Below are positions 43,461 through 56,200 of a DNA stretch of 64,000 nt, in pieces. The first letter of the stretch is position 1. Each line of letters begins with the position of its first letter. The position numbers and the translations under genes are program-made. Below the pieces are notes generated by a model that ran no database searches, was not told the DNA's origin, and saw only the letters and a program-made list of their open reading frames with translations. Origin of the DNA: Heliocidaris tuberculata (taxonomy: Eukaryota > Echinodermata > Echinoidea > Camarodonta > Echinometridae). The stretch spans positions 32,305,802 to 32,369,801 of the forward strand of contig CM046848.1 in the NCBI GenBank assembly GCA_025618425.1. Reading direction: 5' to 3'.

Positions 43461-44560
43461 CATAAGAGAAAGGACCCAAGTCTAACACAACAATTTTTTA
43501 TTTATGAAGAAAAAACATAATATATATTAATTACTAAGTTTGAGAGACAGAATGTCATCATCATTATAATATTAGATAATGTATGTGCGTGTATTCATGA
43601 TTCAGTGAAGATGAAAATATCACTTCTTTAAACACTCATCTCGAGAAAAATTTCTAAATAAGTAGAAAACAAGTTTGATGGACTTAGGACCTTCTTCCAC
43701 TCATGTATTCAATTGGTTACACGCTAATACAATTCGTGATTTATGCAATAAATGGAAATGAATACCATTATCCTGGTAGATGCGGAAACAGAGCATTGCG
43801 CATGTGCAAATCCAGTTCTCTTCCAATGTCATCAATAAACAATAACTGATTACACGGTTCAAATATCATTAGTCTGTCACATTGTCACGCTTTCCCAGAG
43901 TTTGTGGATAGTTCACTTCTTTTGTTGAAGTCGAATAGCCTGAGATATAATCTGGACAGAATGTACTCTCTCGCGCAGCTTGGTTTTCTTTGTAGTCATC
44001 GGATGTGGCATGCTCCATTCATCATGCCAAGCAAGAAGTAAGAATTCATCCATTTATTTTTTTGTACCCGAGTTTGAATGTTGTTAAAAGATATATAAAA
44101 ACAAATCATACGTGTTGCAAATCCTTAAGCAGTTTGAGCTGCTATCTGAGAGAATCAGGCAGGGATCGGAAGATGGGGGTCGGCAAATTGGACTCATATT
44201 TTAAAGTTTGATCAAGTCCTTTGAAGCATTTTCAAAAATAGCTATGAAACCGCTCCACTATTCCTATCTGTGTTTTTACCACCCCACCCCAAAATGCGCC
44301 CTCTGTAGCCTATTTTGACACTTTTAATTTACGAAAAACGCCCAACTTTATGTAAATGTTTCACCTAGGTAAAATGACCCGATTTCTTTGAAATTTTAGC
44401 CACAAACCATCTTTACCTGGTTGGTGCTTCTGATACAAAACTAAATTATAAATTATTAGACTAAATGGTGATATTTTTACTTGGAAAGTTCTCATTTTTT
44501 CAAATTTTGAGAAATTTGAAAAAAATGCAATTTCACGGTAAATTCAACAGAGTATAACAA
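43461..44560. other. Intergenic, no gene seen
   Basis: AT-rich sequence without a recognisable domain. The 68-codon frame at 44005-44211 matches nothing I know. Confidence 0.5.
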
Positions 44561-45440
44561 AAATGACCCAACTTTTTATGAGCTAATATTTGGTCAGGAA
44601 GTGTCTTCACGTGTCCACTTTTGATTTACGATTTCAAAAGTGTGGAGTGTCTTACACTTTTTATGCACATGTCTGTTAAAAATTACCATTTTTGAACTTC
44701 TGACAAATTTATATTTAAAAAAAAGATTGTTTTTCAATGCTAACGATGATAAACAAAATAATACGTGACCCAATGTATTTTCAAATCATACTTGGGCATG
44801 TTGGGTCATAGTGCTATGTACGATATCTGAATTTCAAAATTGTTGGGTATTGTTTGGTATTTATGTCAGAGTATCCTTACAGTATGCCAATTTTCGCATT
44901 TTTGGAAATTTGCAAGAAATAGACAATAACTTTAACATTAATTCGTCTTAGGCTCATACCAATGACCTAAGCTATTTTTAATCAACACTTGCTCACAGAG
45001 TGCCTTCATAGTACTTCTTTCGATAACTGATTTCAAAAGTGTGGAGTGATGTGTACTTGTTATGTAAAAATACACCCAAGATATGCCATCTTCCATATTT
45101 TGTTGGAAAATTGGAAAAAAAAAAAACGTTGATTCAAAACTAAATTCATATCGGCTAATGTCAATGACCTAACCTAATCAATAATCGGTCGCACAGTGCC
45201 TCCATAGTGCACATTTCAATATCCGATTTCAAGAGTGTGGGGTAATGTGTGTTTATTATATAAAAATAAGCTTTAAAAATCATCAATTTTCCCCCTTTTT
45301 AGAAAAAAACAAAAACAAACAAACAAATATTCATCTCATTCCTAAATCAATGACAGACGTATATTTTGAATTAATACTTGATCACAGAGTGTCTGCATAA
45401 TGCTACTTCCAATATTTCACCTGATTTCAAGAGGGTGGAG
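44560..45440 (+). repeat. Diverged tandem repeat, unit about 200 bp, about 5 copies
   Basis: A GATTTCAAAAGTGTGGAGTG landmark occurs at about 44630, 45029, 45226 (CGATTTCAAGAGTGTGGGGT) and 45422, with a weaker copy near 44836. Each is preceded by a CACAGAGTGCCTTCATAGT-like phrase and followed by a TATGCCAATTTTC-like phrase. Units are heavily diverged. Confidence 0.7.
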
Positions 45441-46410
45441 TAATTTGTACCTTGTAAAAATTTTCCTACGTAAGATGTGCTTAAAATATGCCAATCTCAA
45501 CATTTTTAGATTAGATACGAGAGAATCAAGTTTTAAGCTCTGATAATTCTATTAATTTTGTCTACAGTGTGTAGGGGAAAAAAGAATTTAGAATAAACGT
45601 CTAATTCAAAGGGGGTGGGCACAATCAAACAAAAATAAACAATATAAAAGCCTAAGGAAAATTCTTAACCCTAATTATCGTGCATGTTTCATGTTGAAAA
45701 TGTAAATTTTTAAACCAATAGCCATACTAAAGAAAAAGATTGAAACAAGAGTCAATAATTAGGGTCCTCCGTTGAGAATAGCGATGCATACTGAAGCATC
45801 CAACTTCCGAGTTTTCCCAATATTCAGCAGTAGTGCTATGAACATCCCAAAATTAATGGATTTATTGTTGTTTTTTCAGAGAAAATGTCACAGACTTTTT
45901 AAAAATGATACCAAATGTGCAGCTAAGATTCTGTAACATTAATAATATGGTTTTGATTAAACTCGAAAAAGGGGGAAAGGAAGCCATTGTAAGAAAAAAA
46001 AAATAAAGATATATTCTTTTGACGATAGCAGGATTTCAGTTATAAACTCATACCAAATTTACATAATCAATCATAGGATAAACAAGTGAAGGGATTCTCT
46101 AATGATTCTAAATAAAATGATAATAATTAAGTAATTCCAGAAACAATTTCAATCAAAGTCAATTTTCAGATTTTTTTTTCCAGGTTTATACAAACTACAC
46201 ATATGAAAAAATAAAAAAATGAAGAAGAATTGTGTATTCCTATCCTAATATTCCTAATATTTTGATCTCTCAATATATTCAGATTTCTCTAGCTTAGTCC
46301 ATTACCCAAAATATTGAAAGGGACTGACACACATTATTTCTTATCTTTTGCACAATTCCTTCCAAATGACCTTCGCTGTTATAAATGCATCTTTCCCTTG
46401 GGTTCGTCCA

Positions 46411-47460
46411 TTGAGTACTTTAGGTACGTTTACACGTACAAAGTTGAGCAAATGTGAAGCCGTAAAATTTAATAATCTTTCAGATGATAAATATATATTT
46501 TTTACAACAGTTCCATTGCTTGAATATTCATAAATTCACAAGAAATGTACACCTCAGTCGAAACGACACTTTTTCAGCTTTTCGTGGAAATGACCTATTT
46601 TAAGCGGGTGGTGACAAAAAAGTAAAAGCCACTCCACGAATTTGAAACCTGGAATGGATTAAACTAGCTTTGGCCTACATCTAATAGAAAAACGAACTTT
46701 TAAAAAGTTAGGCCATTTGAGATATACTACTTCAAAAATGACCTAAAATGGGCATTTTTCAATTTTCTTGAAATGGGAAAATTGGCATCACCCCTATAGT
46801 ATTAATGGAATGATCAAACAATCTATTTTCAATATTGTCTATACAGACTGGAGGAGAAATCCTGCAAGTTTTGTTTTAATGGCGTGATATTAAATACCTT
46901 TTTTACTTTGAATGAAAATTCATACAGTGGGTCTACTTTTCACTTGGAGCCGTTCATTGAGTACTCTAGGTATGTTTACATGTACAAAGTTCAGCAAATG
47001 CGAAGAAATAACATATAAATAACCTTTCCGACGATAAAATGACCTTCTTTTTTACAGTAGTTCCATTGCTTTTCAGTAGAATATTCATAAATTTACAAGA
47101 AATGTACAACTCATTCAAAAACGACATTTTTTCAGCTTTACGCTGGAATGACCTATTTCAAGCGGCTTGGGACAAAAAAGTAAAAGACACTCCACAAATT
47201 TGAAACCTGGAATGGATCGACCTAGGTTAGGCCAACATCCAATGGCAAAACCAACTTTTTAAAAGTTGGGCCATTTGAGATACACCACCTCAAAAATGAC
47301 TAAAAATGGGCATTTTTCAATTTTCTTGAAAATGGGAAAATTGGCATCACCCCTATAGTAATAATGGAATGATCCAACACTTTATTTTAAATATTGTCTA
47401 TACAAATTTTAAGAAGAAGGATAAAAGGAAAAATCCTGTAAGTTTTGTTTGAATGGCATA
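46411..47460 (+). repeat. Tandem duplication, unit about 546 bp, two copies
   Basis: TTGAGTACTNTAGGTANGTT starts the copies at 46411 and 46957. Both continue with ACAGTAGTTCCATTGCTT, ATATTCATAAATT.ACAAGAA, AAAAAAGTAAAAG.CACTCCAC, TTTGAAACCTGGAATGGAT and GGGCATTTTTCAATTTTCTT. No coding frame persists. 45440-46410 has no other feature. Confidence 0.8.
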
Positions 47461-47799
47461 ATCCTGATTGCATTTTTTCTCTGAATGAAAATTGCACTAA
47501 ATTTCAAAATTCATTTCCTTGATAGGGTACCAAAAGGGCTATTTTTAGGGGGTAGGATGGAATTATGAACATAAAATTTTAACATCATTTTCGTAGGATA
47601 TACCCTGTATATACCACAACTTCCAAATATAAAAGAAAGAGGCTACTGACACATTTTTTCTCAAAATAGTTATAAATCTTTTGAGTTGACAAAGTGCCCT
47701 TAAAAGCATCATAAACTTCCGCATATATTAGGGGATAACGCTCCGATTGTTGTTAATGTTTTATCAAATGTGTTATTCAGAGGTGACTCGTCCGATTAT

Positions 47800-47891
47800 A
47801 ATATAAGGCGAAAATGGTATCGTCCTCATCGCTTTGTATTACACTCAACGGATACTACAGTTGAACAGCGTGTTGTTGCAGAGGGAAAATG
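47800..47891 (+). promoter_or_regulatory. Possible promoter and 5' untranslated exon of NXPE-like gene 2
   Basis: A TATAATATAAGG box at about 47803 lies about 30 bases before TCCTCATCGC, a possible start region, and a strong donor GA|GTAAGT occurs at 47892. Gene 2 needs an upstream untranslated exon because an acceptor ends at 50098, two bases before its ATG. The link between the two is inference. Confidence 0.25.
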
Positions 47892-48770
47892 TCGAGTAAG
47901 TTCCTATTCCTTTTAGATTTATTCAAATCTATGGATTTTATATGTTATTCAGTCATGAAATGCTAGAAATAAACGTGCAGAGTATTTTCGTGCACATACC
48001 GTCGTGTTTGATAACGCTACAACATGACGCCATTAGTGTAGTTTTTGACGGTCGGGGATATTAAATAGATATAGGTTTACCGACACAGTCCTCAATGTGC
48101 CGGGGGGAAAAACTCAAAATACTTGTGAGGAAGCTGTAACCCCCACCCAATTGCTACGCAAATGCCGGACACGGTGCAGAAAGAAACACTTGAATATGCT
48201 AACTCATTGATCAAGAGGGGCAGGTGCGCCTATACCTGTCTCAAGAATGTGTAATATAATTAGGAATTAGCATTAGAATTATAAGAAAAATCCTCCAAAT
48301 CACGTCATCCAGCAATGGTATTATTTATATGCCCTATACTGTTATAGATCCTGTTGATAATTATCGCCATCATTTCAGATTTAGATTTTATTTCATTACA
48401 TTTTCATTTTTCAAAGTATATAACAATAACTATTGTGCAATTAACATTATACAAAACAATTGACAACAAAACTAAGTGTACAAACAATTTCGATTATTAC
48501 AAGCAAAATAAAGGCCATTAACGTTTGACTTGTAACAAAAAAATAACAACAATGAAGACTACATTAGATTAATTATATGAAAATGAGAATGAAAACAGAG
48601 ACCAGCATAGAAGCAGAGCTTGTCGAAGCGCTGGTTCCTGGCAATCATAAATACAACACGTATAAAACTAGACTGGGCAATCATGCCTAATATGTCCAAA
48701 AAAGGAGGAAAAGAAGAAGACAGATACATGGCCATGGAAAGCAAACAATGTATGGTTGATTCTTCAGATT

Positions 48771-49935
48771 CAAAAAAGATTCAAATTCAAAACACATTTA
48801 TTTCCTTCTCATAATCATATAAGTACAAAATTAAATTTACATTGAAAAAAAAACATGTTGGAAGGAGGTGAGGGTCCAGGAAGCACATGGCTTAAGTTGG
48901 GGTTGCCGTAACAATACATATTTACATATATGATATTTTACAACGATTATAGCATACACAAAAAATCTAAAAGCTAAAAAGATATGTGCTTCTGACTATA
49001 TTGTACAAAGTCTAAATTTTTACAGTACCAGTAAATGTATGGAGTGAGGGGCAAGGTTTAAAGGAGTAATTTAAGTTGTTCCAGAGTTTGGGACCAGACA
49101 AATGCAACAGTTCTGTGTTTAGGAATATGGATGTCTCTCACAGATCTCGTTGGATAATTATGAAAATTACAATTAGAATCAAACAGATTACAAAATTGTT
49201 CAGGGAGATATTTGTAAATACACCTATACATAAAAACGTACTACTGGTAACAGACAATATCTTCAAATTTTAAGAGTTTCAAGTCATGAAATAAGGGGTT
49301 GCTGTGAGTTCCAGATGGCACATCGCAGACAATTCTTATCATCTTTTTTTAATAACGTAGTTAGCTTACTTATATTAGAAGCATAGGTATTGCCCCAAAC
49401 AAGAGTGCAATACGATAAATATGCGAGAACTAAAGAGCAATACAAATTTCGAAGAAAATGAAATTCTATGTACAATACCTATATTTTGGGCAATTTTATT
49501 TTCTACTTCATGAATGGATGTGCGGTTTCCAAGACAACTGATTATCAATACAAACGCCTAGAAATTTTGTCTTTTCAACTCTTGTAATTTCTGTATTGTT
49601 CACTTTTATATTTATTTCACCTATACCAGGATTTTTTTTTTTTTTGGGGGGGGGTGTTTGTTTGCTTGTTTGTTTGTTTTTGTTTTTTTGTTTGTTTTTT
49701 TGTTGTTGAATAAAAGAAAATTGGACTTCTAAGAGTTAGTTGACAGACAGCCGATTGGCTTGCAGCCATTCGCATACTTTACTTAACTTTCTATTGGCTA
49801 CATTAGGGAGTTAATATCTGTGTCAGAGAAAAAACTATATTTGGATCATCTGCATATAAAACAAAAGAGAGTTCTGGGGCAGATTTGCGAATATCATTTA
49901 TGTAGATTAAGAACAAAAGTGGGCCTAGTAACTCC
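48771..49935 (-). mobile_element. Non-LTR retrotransposon fragment (copy 2), RT palm to 3' tail
   Basis: On the minus strand the sequence reads LIYINDIRKSAPE and then FVLYADD (about 49845-49905, the RT catalytic box). A G/T-rich insertion follows at about 49630-49700. Then comes the same C-terminal block as copy 1 (a KFLGVCIDNQLSWKPH-like stretch near 49520-49580, and LVLAYLSYCTLVWGNT at 49284-49475). The 3' end has AATAAA and a TTGAATCT-type tail near 48771-48800. It lies directly upstream of gene 2 in the opposite orientation and is broken. Confidence 0.85.
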
Positions 49936-50098
49936 ACATAGGATGCTATCAAATTCCGACATTGAAGATTCAAAAAATGCACTTTTGACGTTTTCAGATG
50001 TACGATGTAGTGAAGGTCTTAGTTGGTATAAAATTAATCTGGCTATCTGTATTATTGTCAAAGACATAGAATTTCCGTCGTTCTTCTTTTAATTGCAG

Positions 50099-50226
50099 CC
50101 ATGCTGACTTCAAGGAGCATCTGCATGATATCTTCAATGTTGGTGTTAGTTGTCTTGGCAATTCTAGATCAAGTTGGCGACTACCAGTTCTTGAGATCGC
50201 ATGTTACTTCAGGATGTAATTTTCTG
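50099..50226 (+). CDS. NXPE-like: NXPE-like gene 2, exon with start codon
   Basis: The acceptor TTCTTTTAATTGCAG ends at 50098 and the ATG is at 50101. The 42 codons encode MLTSRS followed by a hydrophobic segment (about residues 8-22, CMISSMLVLVVLAIL), read as a signal anchor. The donor is CTG|GTGAGT at 50227, phase 0. The arrangement mirrors gene 1: an acceptor just before the ATG, an ML.S.R start and a DQ pair after the membrane segment. Confidence 0.75.
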
Positions 50227-53200
50227 GTGAGTCCGAAGCCCCAAGGCTTCTCTTGCAAAATACAAAATCAATTATTTCTCTCGGTTTTTCGGTGGGGGGG
50301 GGGGGGGGTGCTGCGTTAGATTCTGTACACGTATTAAATGAGGATTCTATACTGAGTCCAGTATGAGCGAATTGTACTGAATCTCCTGAATCTATTTCGT
50401 ATCGACTGCTAAAGTTTAGACCCTTATGGTAAGCAAAGTATAATTTCATCTGAATATATTGTCTGATTCAAAGTGACATTTATTTTCTTCCAGTGAATTT
50501 TCCAATTTGACAACATATTCAAATAATACAATGTACATATAGTAAAAAAGATATAATTAAAGAAATCGTAATACTGGGAAGAAGGCTTGTGTCGGGCAAG
50601 TCTGAATGCACAACTAAAAAAATACAATTAATAAAGAAGAGAGGAGAGGAGAAGGAGAGAAAAGGATGAGGAACTTGGAGTAAAGAGGAATGAAGAGGAC
50701 TGCAAAGTGATAGCGGTTTCATGAAAGTACGTATAATATTACAATGGCAAATATTTTCAAGCATTCTTACAGCATGATACTGAAAAAAAGTTCAATATGC
50801 AAATATTTACCAGCATTATTAGAATTGTTACACTTGGTAACTCCTTTTGTTATTAATTTCAAGAATAACGTTTTGTGGGGGATTAGTGTTTTCGATTATT
50901 TTGAATTAAGTGACAAAAAAGGCAGGTTTTTTTTTTCTCACACTGTTAAGGATAAGGATAAGTGTAAAAATGAATACATGCTTATTGTGTCAATGTGTAC
51001 ATTTAAATGCCATTATTCTAATACTATTATCATAAAATCATTCCTGGATGAATAATTCAAGTCTTCATTATTATCATAAAAGTCATTACCTTTTCTGGAT
51101 GCTATATAGCACATGTGATATATCTGTAAAATTATTCACCATGTTTAAAAAGGTCTCACATTCTATGTCCTTTTCTAAGTCGTTCCTCTTATCATTCACA
51201 GGCCAATCAGTTTAAGGTTAAAGCTGCCCCTCTACCTATTATGCAGTCATCCCCAGGTACCAAAAACTATCATCCATTATGTCCAGGGAGAACCCCTCGC
51301 AGGTTTCCACACTTTGCTTACCCATCGGTTCAACCTTTCAACTGGAAAGACCATATGGACGTCACCAACAACACCTTTACTACATTTGAGCTCGTAAATC
51401 CGAAGAAAACTTACTACGTGTGTGATGAACTCGAGCTGCGTATAAACGCAAGGAATGGGCGTAATGAGTCCAAACAACATGGCGGTGAATTATTTCGAGC
51501 AAAGATTTTTACCAAAAATGCAACTTACTCGGCGAGTTCATCAACGGACGGTGAAATTGTTGATAATGGGGATGGAACATATAATGCTTATTTTACTCTT
51601 AAATGGACAGGCATTATTAGCATCTCTGTATCTTTAATTTACTCTAGCGAGGCTACATATGTTTTGGATCGCATACGCAGTGAAAATCAACCCAGGATAG
51701 TGTACTTTGGCGCATTTGTGTCCCCAGACCAGAAAACCGTAAAGGAAGGATTTTGCAATATTCAACTGAGAAGACATATGGTAAGTCAGCTGATGTGACT
51801 TTTTCTTTAGCATTCTGCTATTCCTAGCATTGGACAAGCGACGTACAATTAAGAGGTTTTTCAATTTTTCTATTCCTATAATGTTTGTTATGTTGCGTGT
51901 CTAAAAATTGATAAAGAGGGGGGGGGGGGGGGGTGGAATCCCCTCTAGATGGGAGGGACACTCCCACTGCAAGTTTTATTGATTTTTCCCCTGGGCCTTC
52001 AAATGGTTGGGAGCGTTTCCCGTCTCTACCTTGTCCTGGATAACTATTATACTCCACTGATTGTGTCCACAGAAGAAACAGTTGACTGATACCATTCAAA
52101 ATAACAACGACGGGTCCAGGATTTTCAGAAAGGGAGAGAGATGGGAGTAAATGTTTGAAAACCGGGAAAGTCCATAAATCCTTTAGAAGGTGACATACAG
52201 CGTCTGCATAACTTATTACATGTATTTAAGGGGGCACTGCGGCAAATTTTTCCCCTTTTCGAACTTGTTACAGTGCTTCCCAGTTAACAGAAAAAATCTC
52301 CCAAAATAAATATTTCAAAATATTTGAAGAAAAATTTCATAACTGTGGATAGCTAATGGTCTCTTCTATTAAATGACACCTAAAGACATGGCGATATTTT
52401 ACACTCGAGTAAGCAGAGGCCACTTTTGTGGAAAGGTGAAAAATCCAGATTTGGCAAGAATTGGCATTTTGTTCTGGCTGGTATAGCAAAGTTTAAAATC
52501 ATGAAAAGGCTTTAAAATTTTCATATTTTGATCAATAAAAGACATTTTACGAAAGGACAGGTTTTGTTTTCTGGATTTACTTACGTATCTTATCAACATT
52601 TTTATGCTTCAGTGAGCAATTAACTACTTTATTCTTATTGAATGTTTTGAAATATTAATTTTGGCAAGTTTTTAATTCAAGCTGGCTTTCTCAGTCAACC
52701 ATAAAGTTCTGATGGGATATGTCATTACATACAGAAAAACAAAGCCTATTCTTTCATAAATTGCCTTTTGATAATCAGACTATGAAAATTTCTAAGCCTT
52801 TAAAAAGACTCAACTTTGCTGATACCAGCCACAACCAATACATTTTTTTTTCACCCTTTGATTTTGCACCTTTTCAAAACAGTGGCTTTTGGTCACTTTA
52901 AGCATAAAATATCATTTGATGTTTTGGTGTCATTTTCGATAGAAAGGACCCTAAGCTATCCATAGGTATGAAATTTTCTTGAACATTTTTTGAAATGTTC
53001 ATTTGGGAAGACTTTTCCTTCTGTCTACTTTAACCGTTCTTTAAATTCGTTAATACCAGCCAGAACAAATACCAATCCTTTTCAAGTCTCGATTTTGCAG
53101 CTTTTCGCTTAAGTTGCCTTTGCTCACTAAACTTAAATATATCGCTATATTTTTGGTATCATTTGATAGAAGAGACTCTATAATATCCATAGGTATGACA

Positions 53201-56200
53201 TTTTCCTACAAATATTTTGAAGTATTTATTTGGGGAGACTTTTTCCAACTACTGTATAATGGTAATATTCTTTTTTTTCCGGACAGGTGGAAAAGGAATA
53301 TTGTAATTTTACTGACCAATCGACTGGTTCTCCATGGTTTTGTGAGAAACCAGCTGGCTTCAACTGTGGCGACTGGAAGAAACATCGAATAGATGGAGGA
53401 AAATGTGAAAAGCAAGCATTACTAGTGACAAATCAGACCCAACGGGAGGCATTTAAAGTGTAAGCTGTTTCGAATTACATAAAGAATTTAAAATACACAC
53501 ACAAACATACACACCCACTTGCCCACACAAACGTTTTTTTTATCAATACTTTTGTTTTTCATTGATTCGGTTTTTCAAAATAAATATTCCAAAGTAAGCA
53601 TTAATTATACAATATAATTAAAAATGGCAATAAACACTATACACATGATAAAATTCCATAAGATGCCATCCATAAATAAAAATAATAAGCGACCCACTTT
53701 TCGTAAAATGAATAGGGACCCTTATGATTAACGACCCTGATTTGGCATTATGAGTAGAGACCTTCTTTCTGTATTATGAATAGCGACCCTTGTGTCTTAT
53801 TATGAATGGCGGTCCTTATGAATAATGACCCTTATGAATAGCAACTCTTATGTCTTATAATGAAAAGCGGTCCTTATGAATATTTTTTTATGAATAGCGG
53901 TCCTTACGACTAGCTAGCGAGCGGACCACCCCCCCCCCCCCTTTGGCGGGGGAGGGGGGGGGGAAGAAACCAAGAAAGAAAGAAAGAAAAGAAAAAAAAC
54001 CCACACCGGAACATGAAACAACCATGTACATATTCTTATAGTGTGCGAACGCCCCGGGTCATCCAGTGTTCACTGCCTTGCCAATTCGGGTGACATAATT
54101 ATTACTCTCGAAGAGGCTTACTAGAGTCATGTCTATATCAGGCTCTCAGCAATATGTCAATATTTGCTCATTTATCAAATAACGAATACGACAGGTCTGC
54201 ATCTTATAAAGCAAATAACACAATTATCCAGTAATGTTTTTAGTTCGAATATTAGCGAGAATGACTAACTAAACTCGATAACTTCAGAATGGTCCAAAGG
54301 CAACAAAGTGCAAACATTTCCAAAGTTACCACGTGAGTTGCTTTCATCAAGTGTATTTAAAGTAACATTAAAGTAACATTATTTGTATACAACAGATAAC
54401 TTGTTTTCCAGAATTTAAAACATTTCGATAGCTTTGGGCAATGTGCACACATTATCCTTACATTGTGTAATGACCTGGCCACGGATATATATATGACACC
54501 CTGTTACAGTGGCGTAGCGTGAGTGTATCTGTTGAGGGGACACTGGAGCGCTCCCCCCCCCCCCCCCCCGTAGTATACCACTGCCCTGTTACCACAGAGA
54601 TATTTGCAGTGTGCGCAAATCAAAGTGTGGTCACAGAGAAGACTTAATAATTTTGTGACACACACAGTGGACACAGAAAGATTCACAGTAGTGTACGCCC
54701 CAGAGTGTGTTCTAGAGAAGACTTGGAATAATTTCGTCGTTGTGACAGTGTGAAGACTTTGTATTCAAACTTACACACTGATAGACACTGAGACATATTG
54801 TGGCCACTGAGATATTTACAGCATTCACGCACGACAGTGTGGTTATAGAGCAGACTTCAAGGAATTTGATTATGAAATTATGAACACACTGTATTCAAAC
54901 TTTCACTCCCTGGTACACACTGTGACACACTGTTACAACAGAGATATTTGCAGTGTGGTCACAAAGAAGACTGAAGAATTTTGTTAAGACAGTGTGAACA
55001 CACTGCTCAAACATTCACAATCCGATACACTCTACATGTGATACACTGTAGCTACAGGGAGATTCACAGTGTGTACGCACCAGAAAGTGACCACGGAGAG
55101 GATTTGGAACACTTTCACAGTGTGGCAGTGAGAACAAATTATTCATCCTGTGTGACAAGTATGAGAAACAGACTGTGACCACAAAGAGAATCACAATATG
55201 CATGCACCACAGACTTTTAACCACAAAAAGATTTACCATGTTTACAGCGTATACAAATCACAGAGGGGATTTTTGTAATACCGGTACTTTCAATGTGCAA
55301 TTAGTGCAGACTTCACATCTTCCTCACACAGTTTCAACATTGTTTTCTTTAAGGTATGGAGGTAACGTGTAAGAGTGGGGTCATATAATATCTACAAGGG
55401 AGTCAGAATGTTTCTTAAAGAGAATAGATCCTATGCATGCGCTAATCACAATTTCTTTCATAGAATTGACTGGAAGTGCTAATGTGCCGTTAGTAATGTT
55501 ATTTGTTTTATGGAACCATTTTATATACATTTACAGATCAAAAACAGTTCTCAAGGGTTCAGTGAAGTCTGTCACAGTGATCAGAGGAAACAGGACACAA
55601 CCCATGAAGATACCAACTGAAGATCTACCCGTCTGTATATTAGGGTACAATAGCAAGCAGCCCGAAGTTGCAGGATACTATGAACAGAACAACTGGTATC
55701 CACCCTCCTGCAGGGTCCATCGATTCAGAGATGTTCCTAAGATCAAGAACTGTTTTAGTAATAGACAATTGTACTTCTTAGGAGATTCCACCATCCGTCA
55801 GCTACACGAGTATTATCTAGACACACTGAAATTGTCAAAGTCTTTTTTAGGCGAGAAAGGGTCTGGCTATACGGGACCAGTTAGAGGTGAAGATGTTAAG
55901 AACAACATTACAACAATGTTTGCTTTTCACAAATACCCTGTTGGAAAAACAACGTGGACTTATGACAAAGATTTGGAATACATCGCTAATAGAATCGACA
56001 ATATATCCAAATCTGGATCCCCTGTAGTCGTAGTTTCTGTGTGGGCACACTTTGAGTCTACTCCTCCTCTGTTTTACGAGGAAAGAGTGCGCGGAATAGT
56101 AGCTGCCATGGGAAGATTGCTTGATAGGAACGAGCGCGCTGTGGCATTATTTAAAGGCGGCAACACGCGGCAACACAAGACTTTAGGCCAACATGCGTGT

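Noticed and set aside
49820..50092. 90-codon plus-strand frame just upstream of gene 2
   Set aside because: It is antisense to the RT region of LINE copy 2 and ends in the pyrimidine tract of the gene 2 acceptor.
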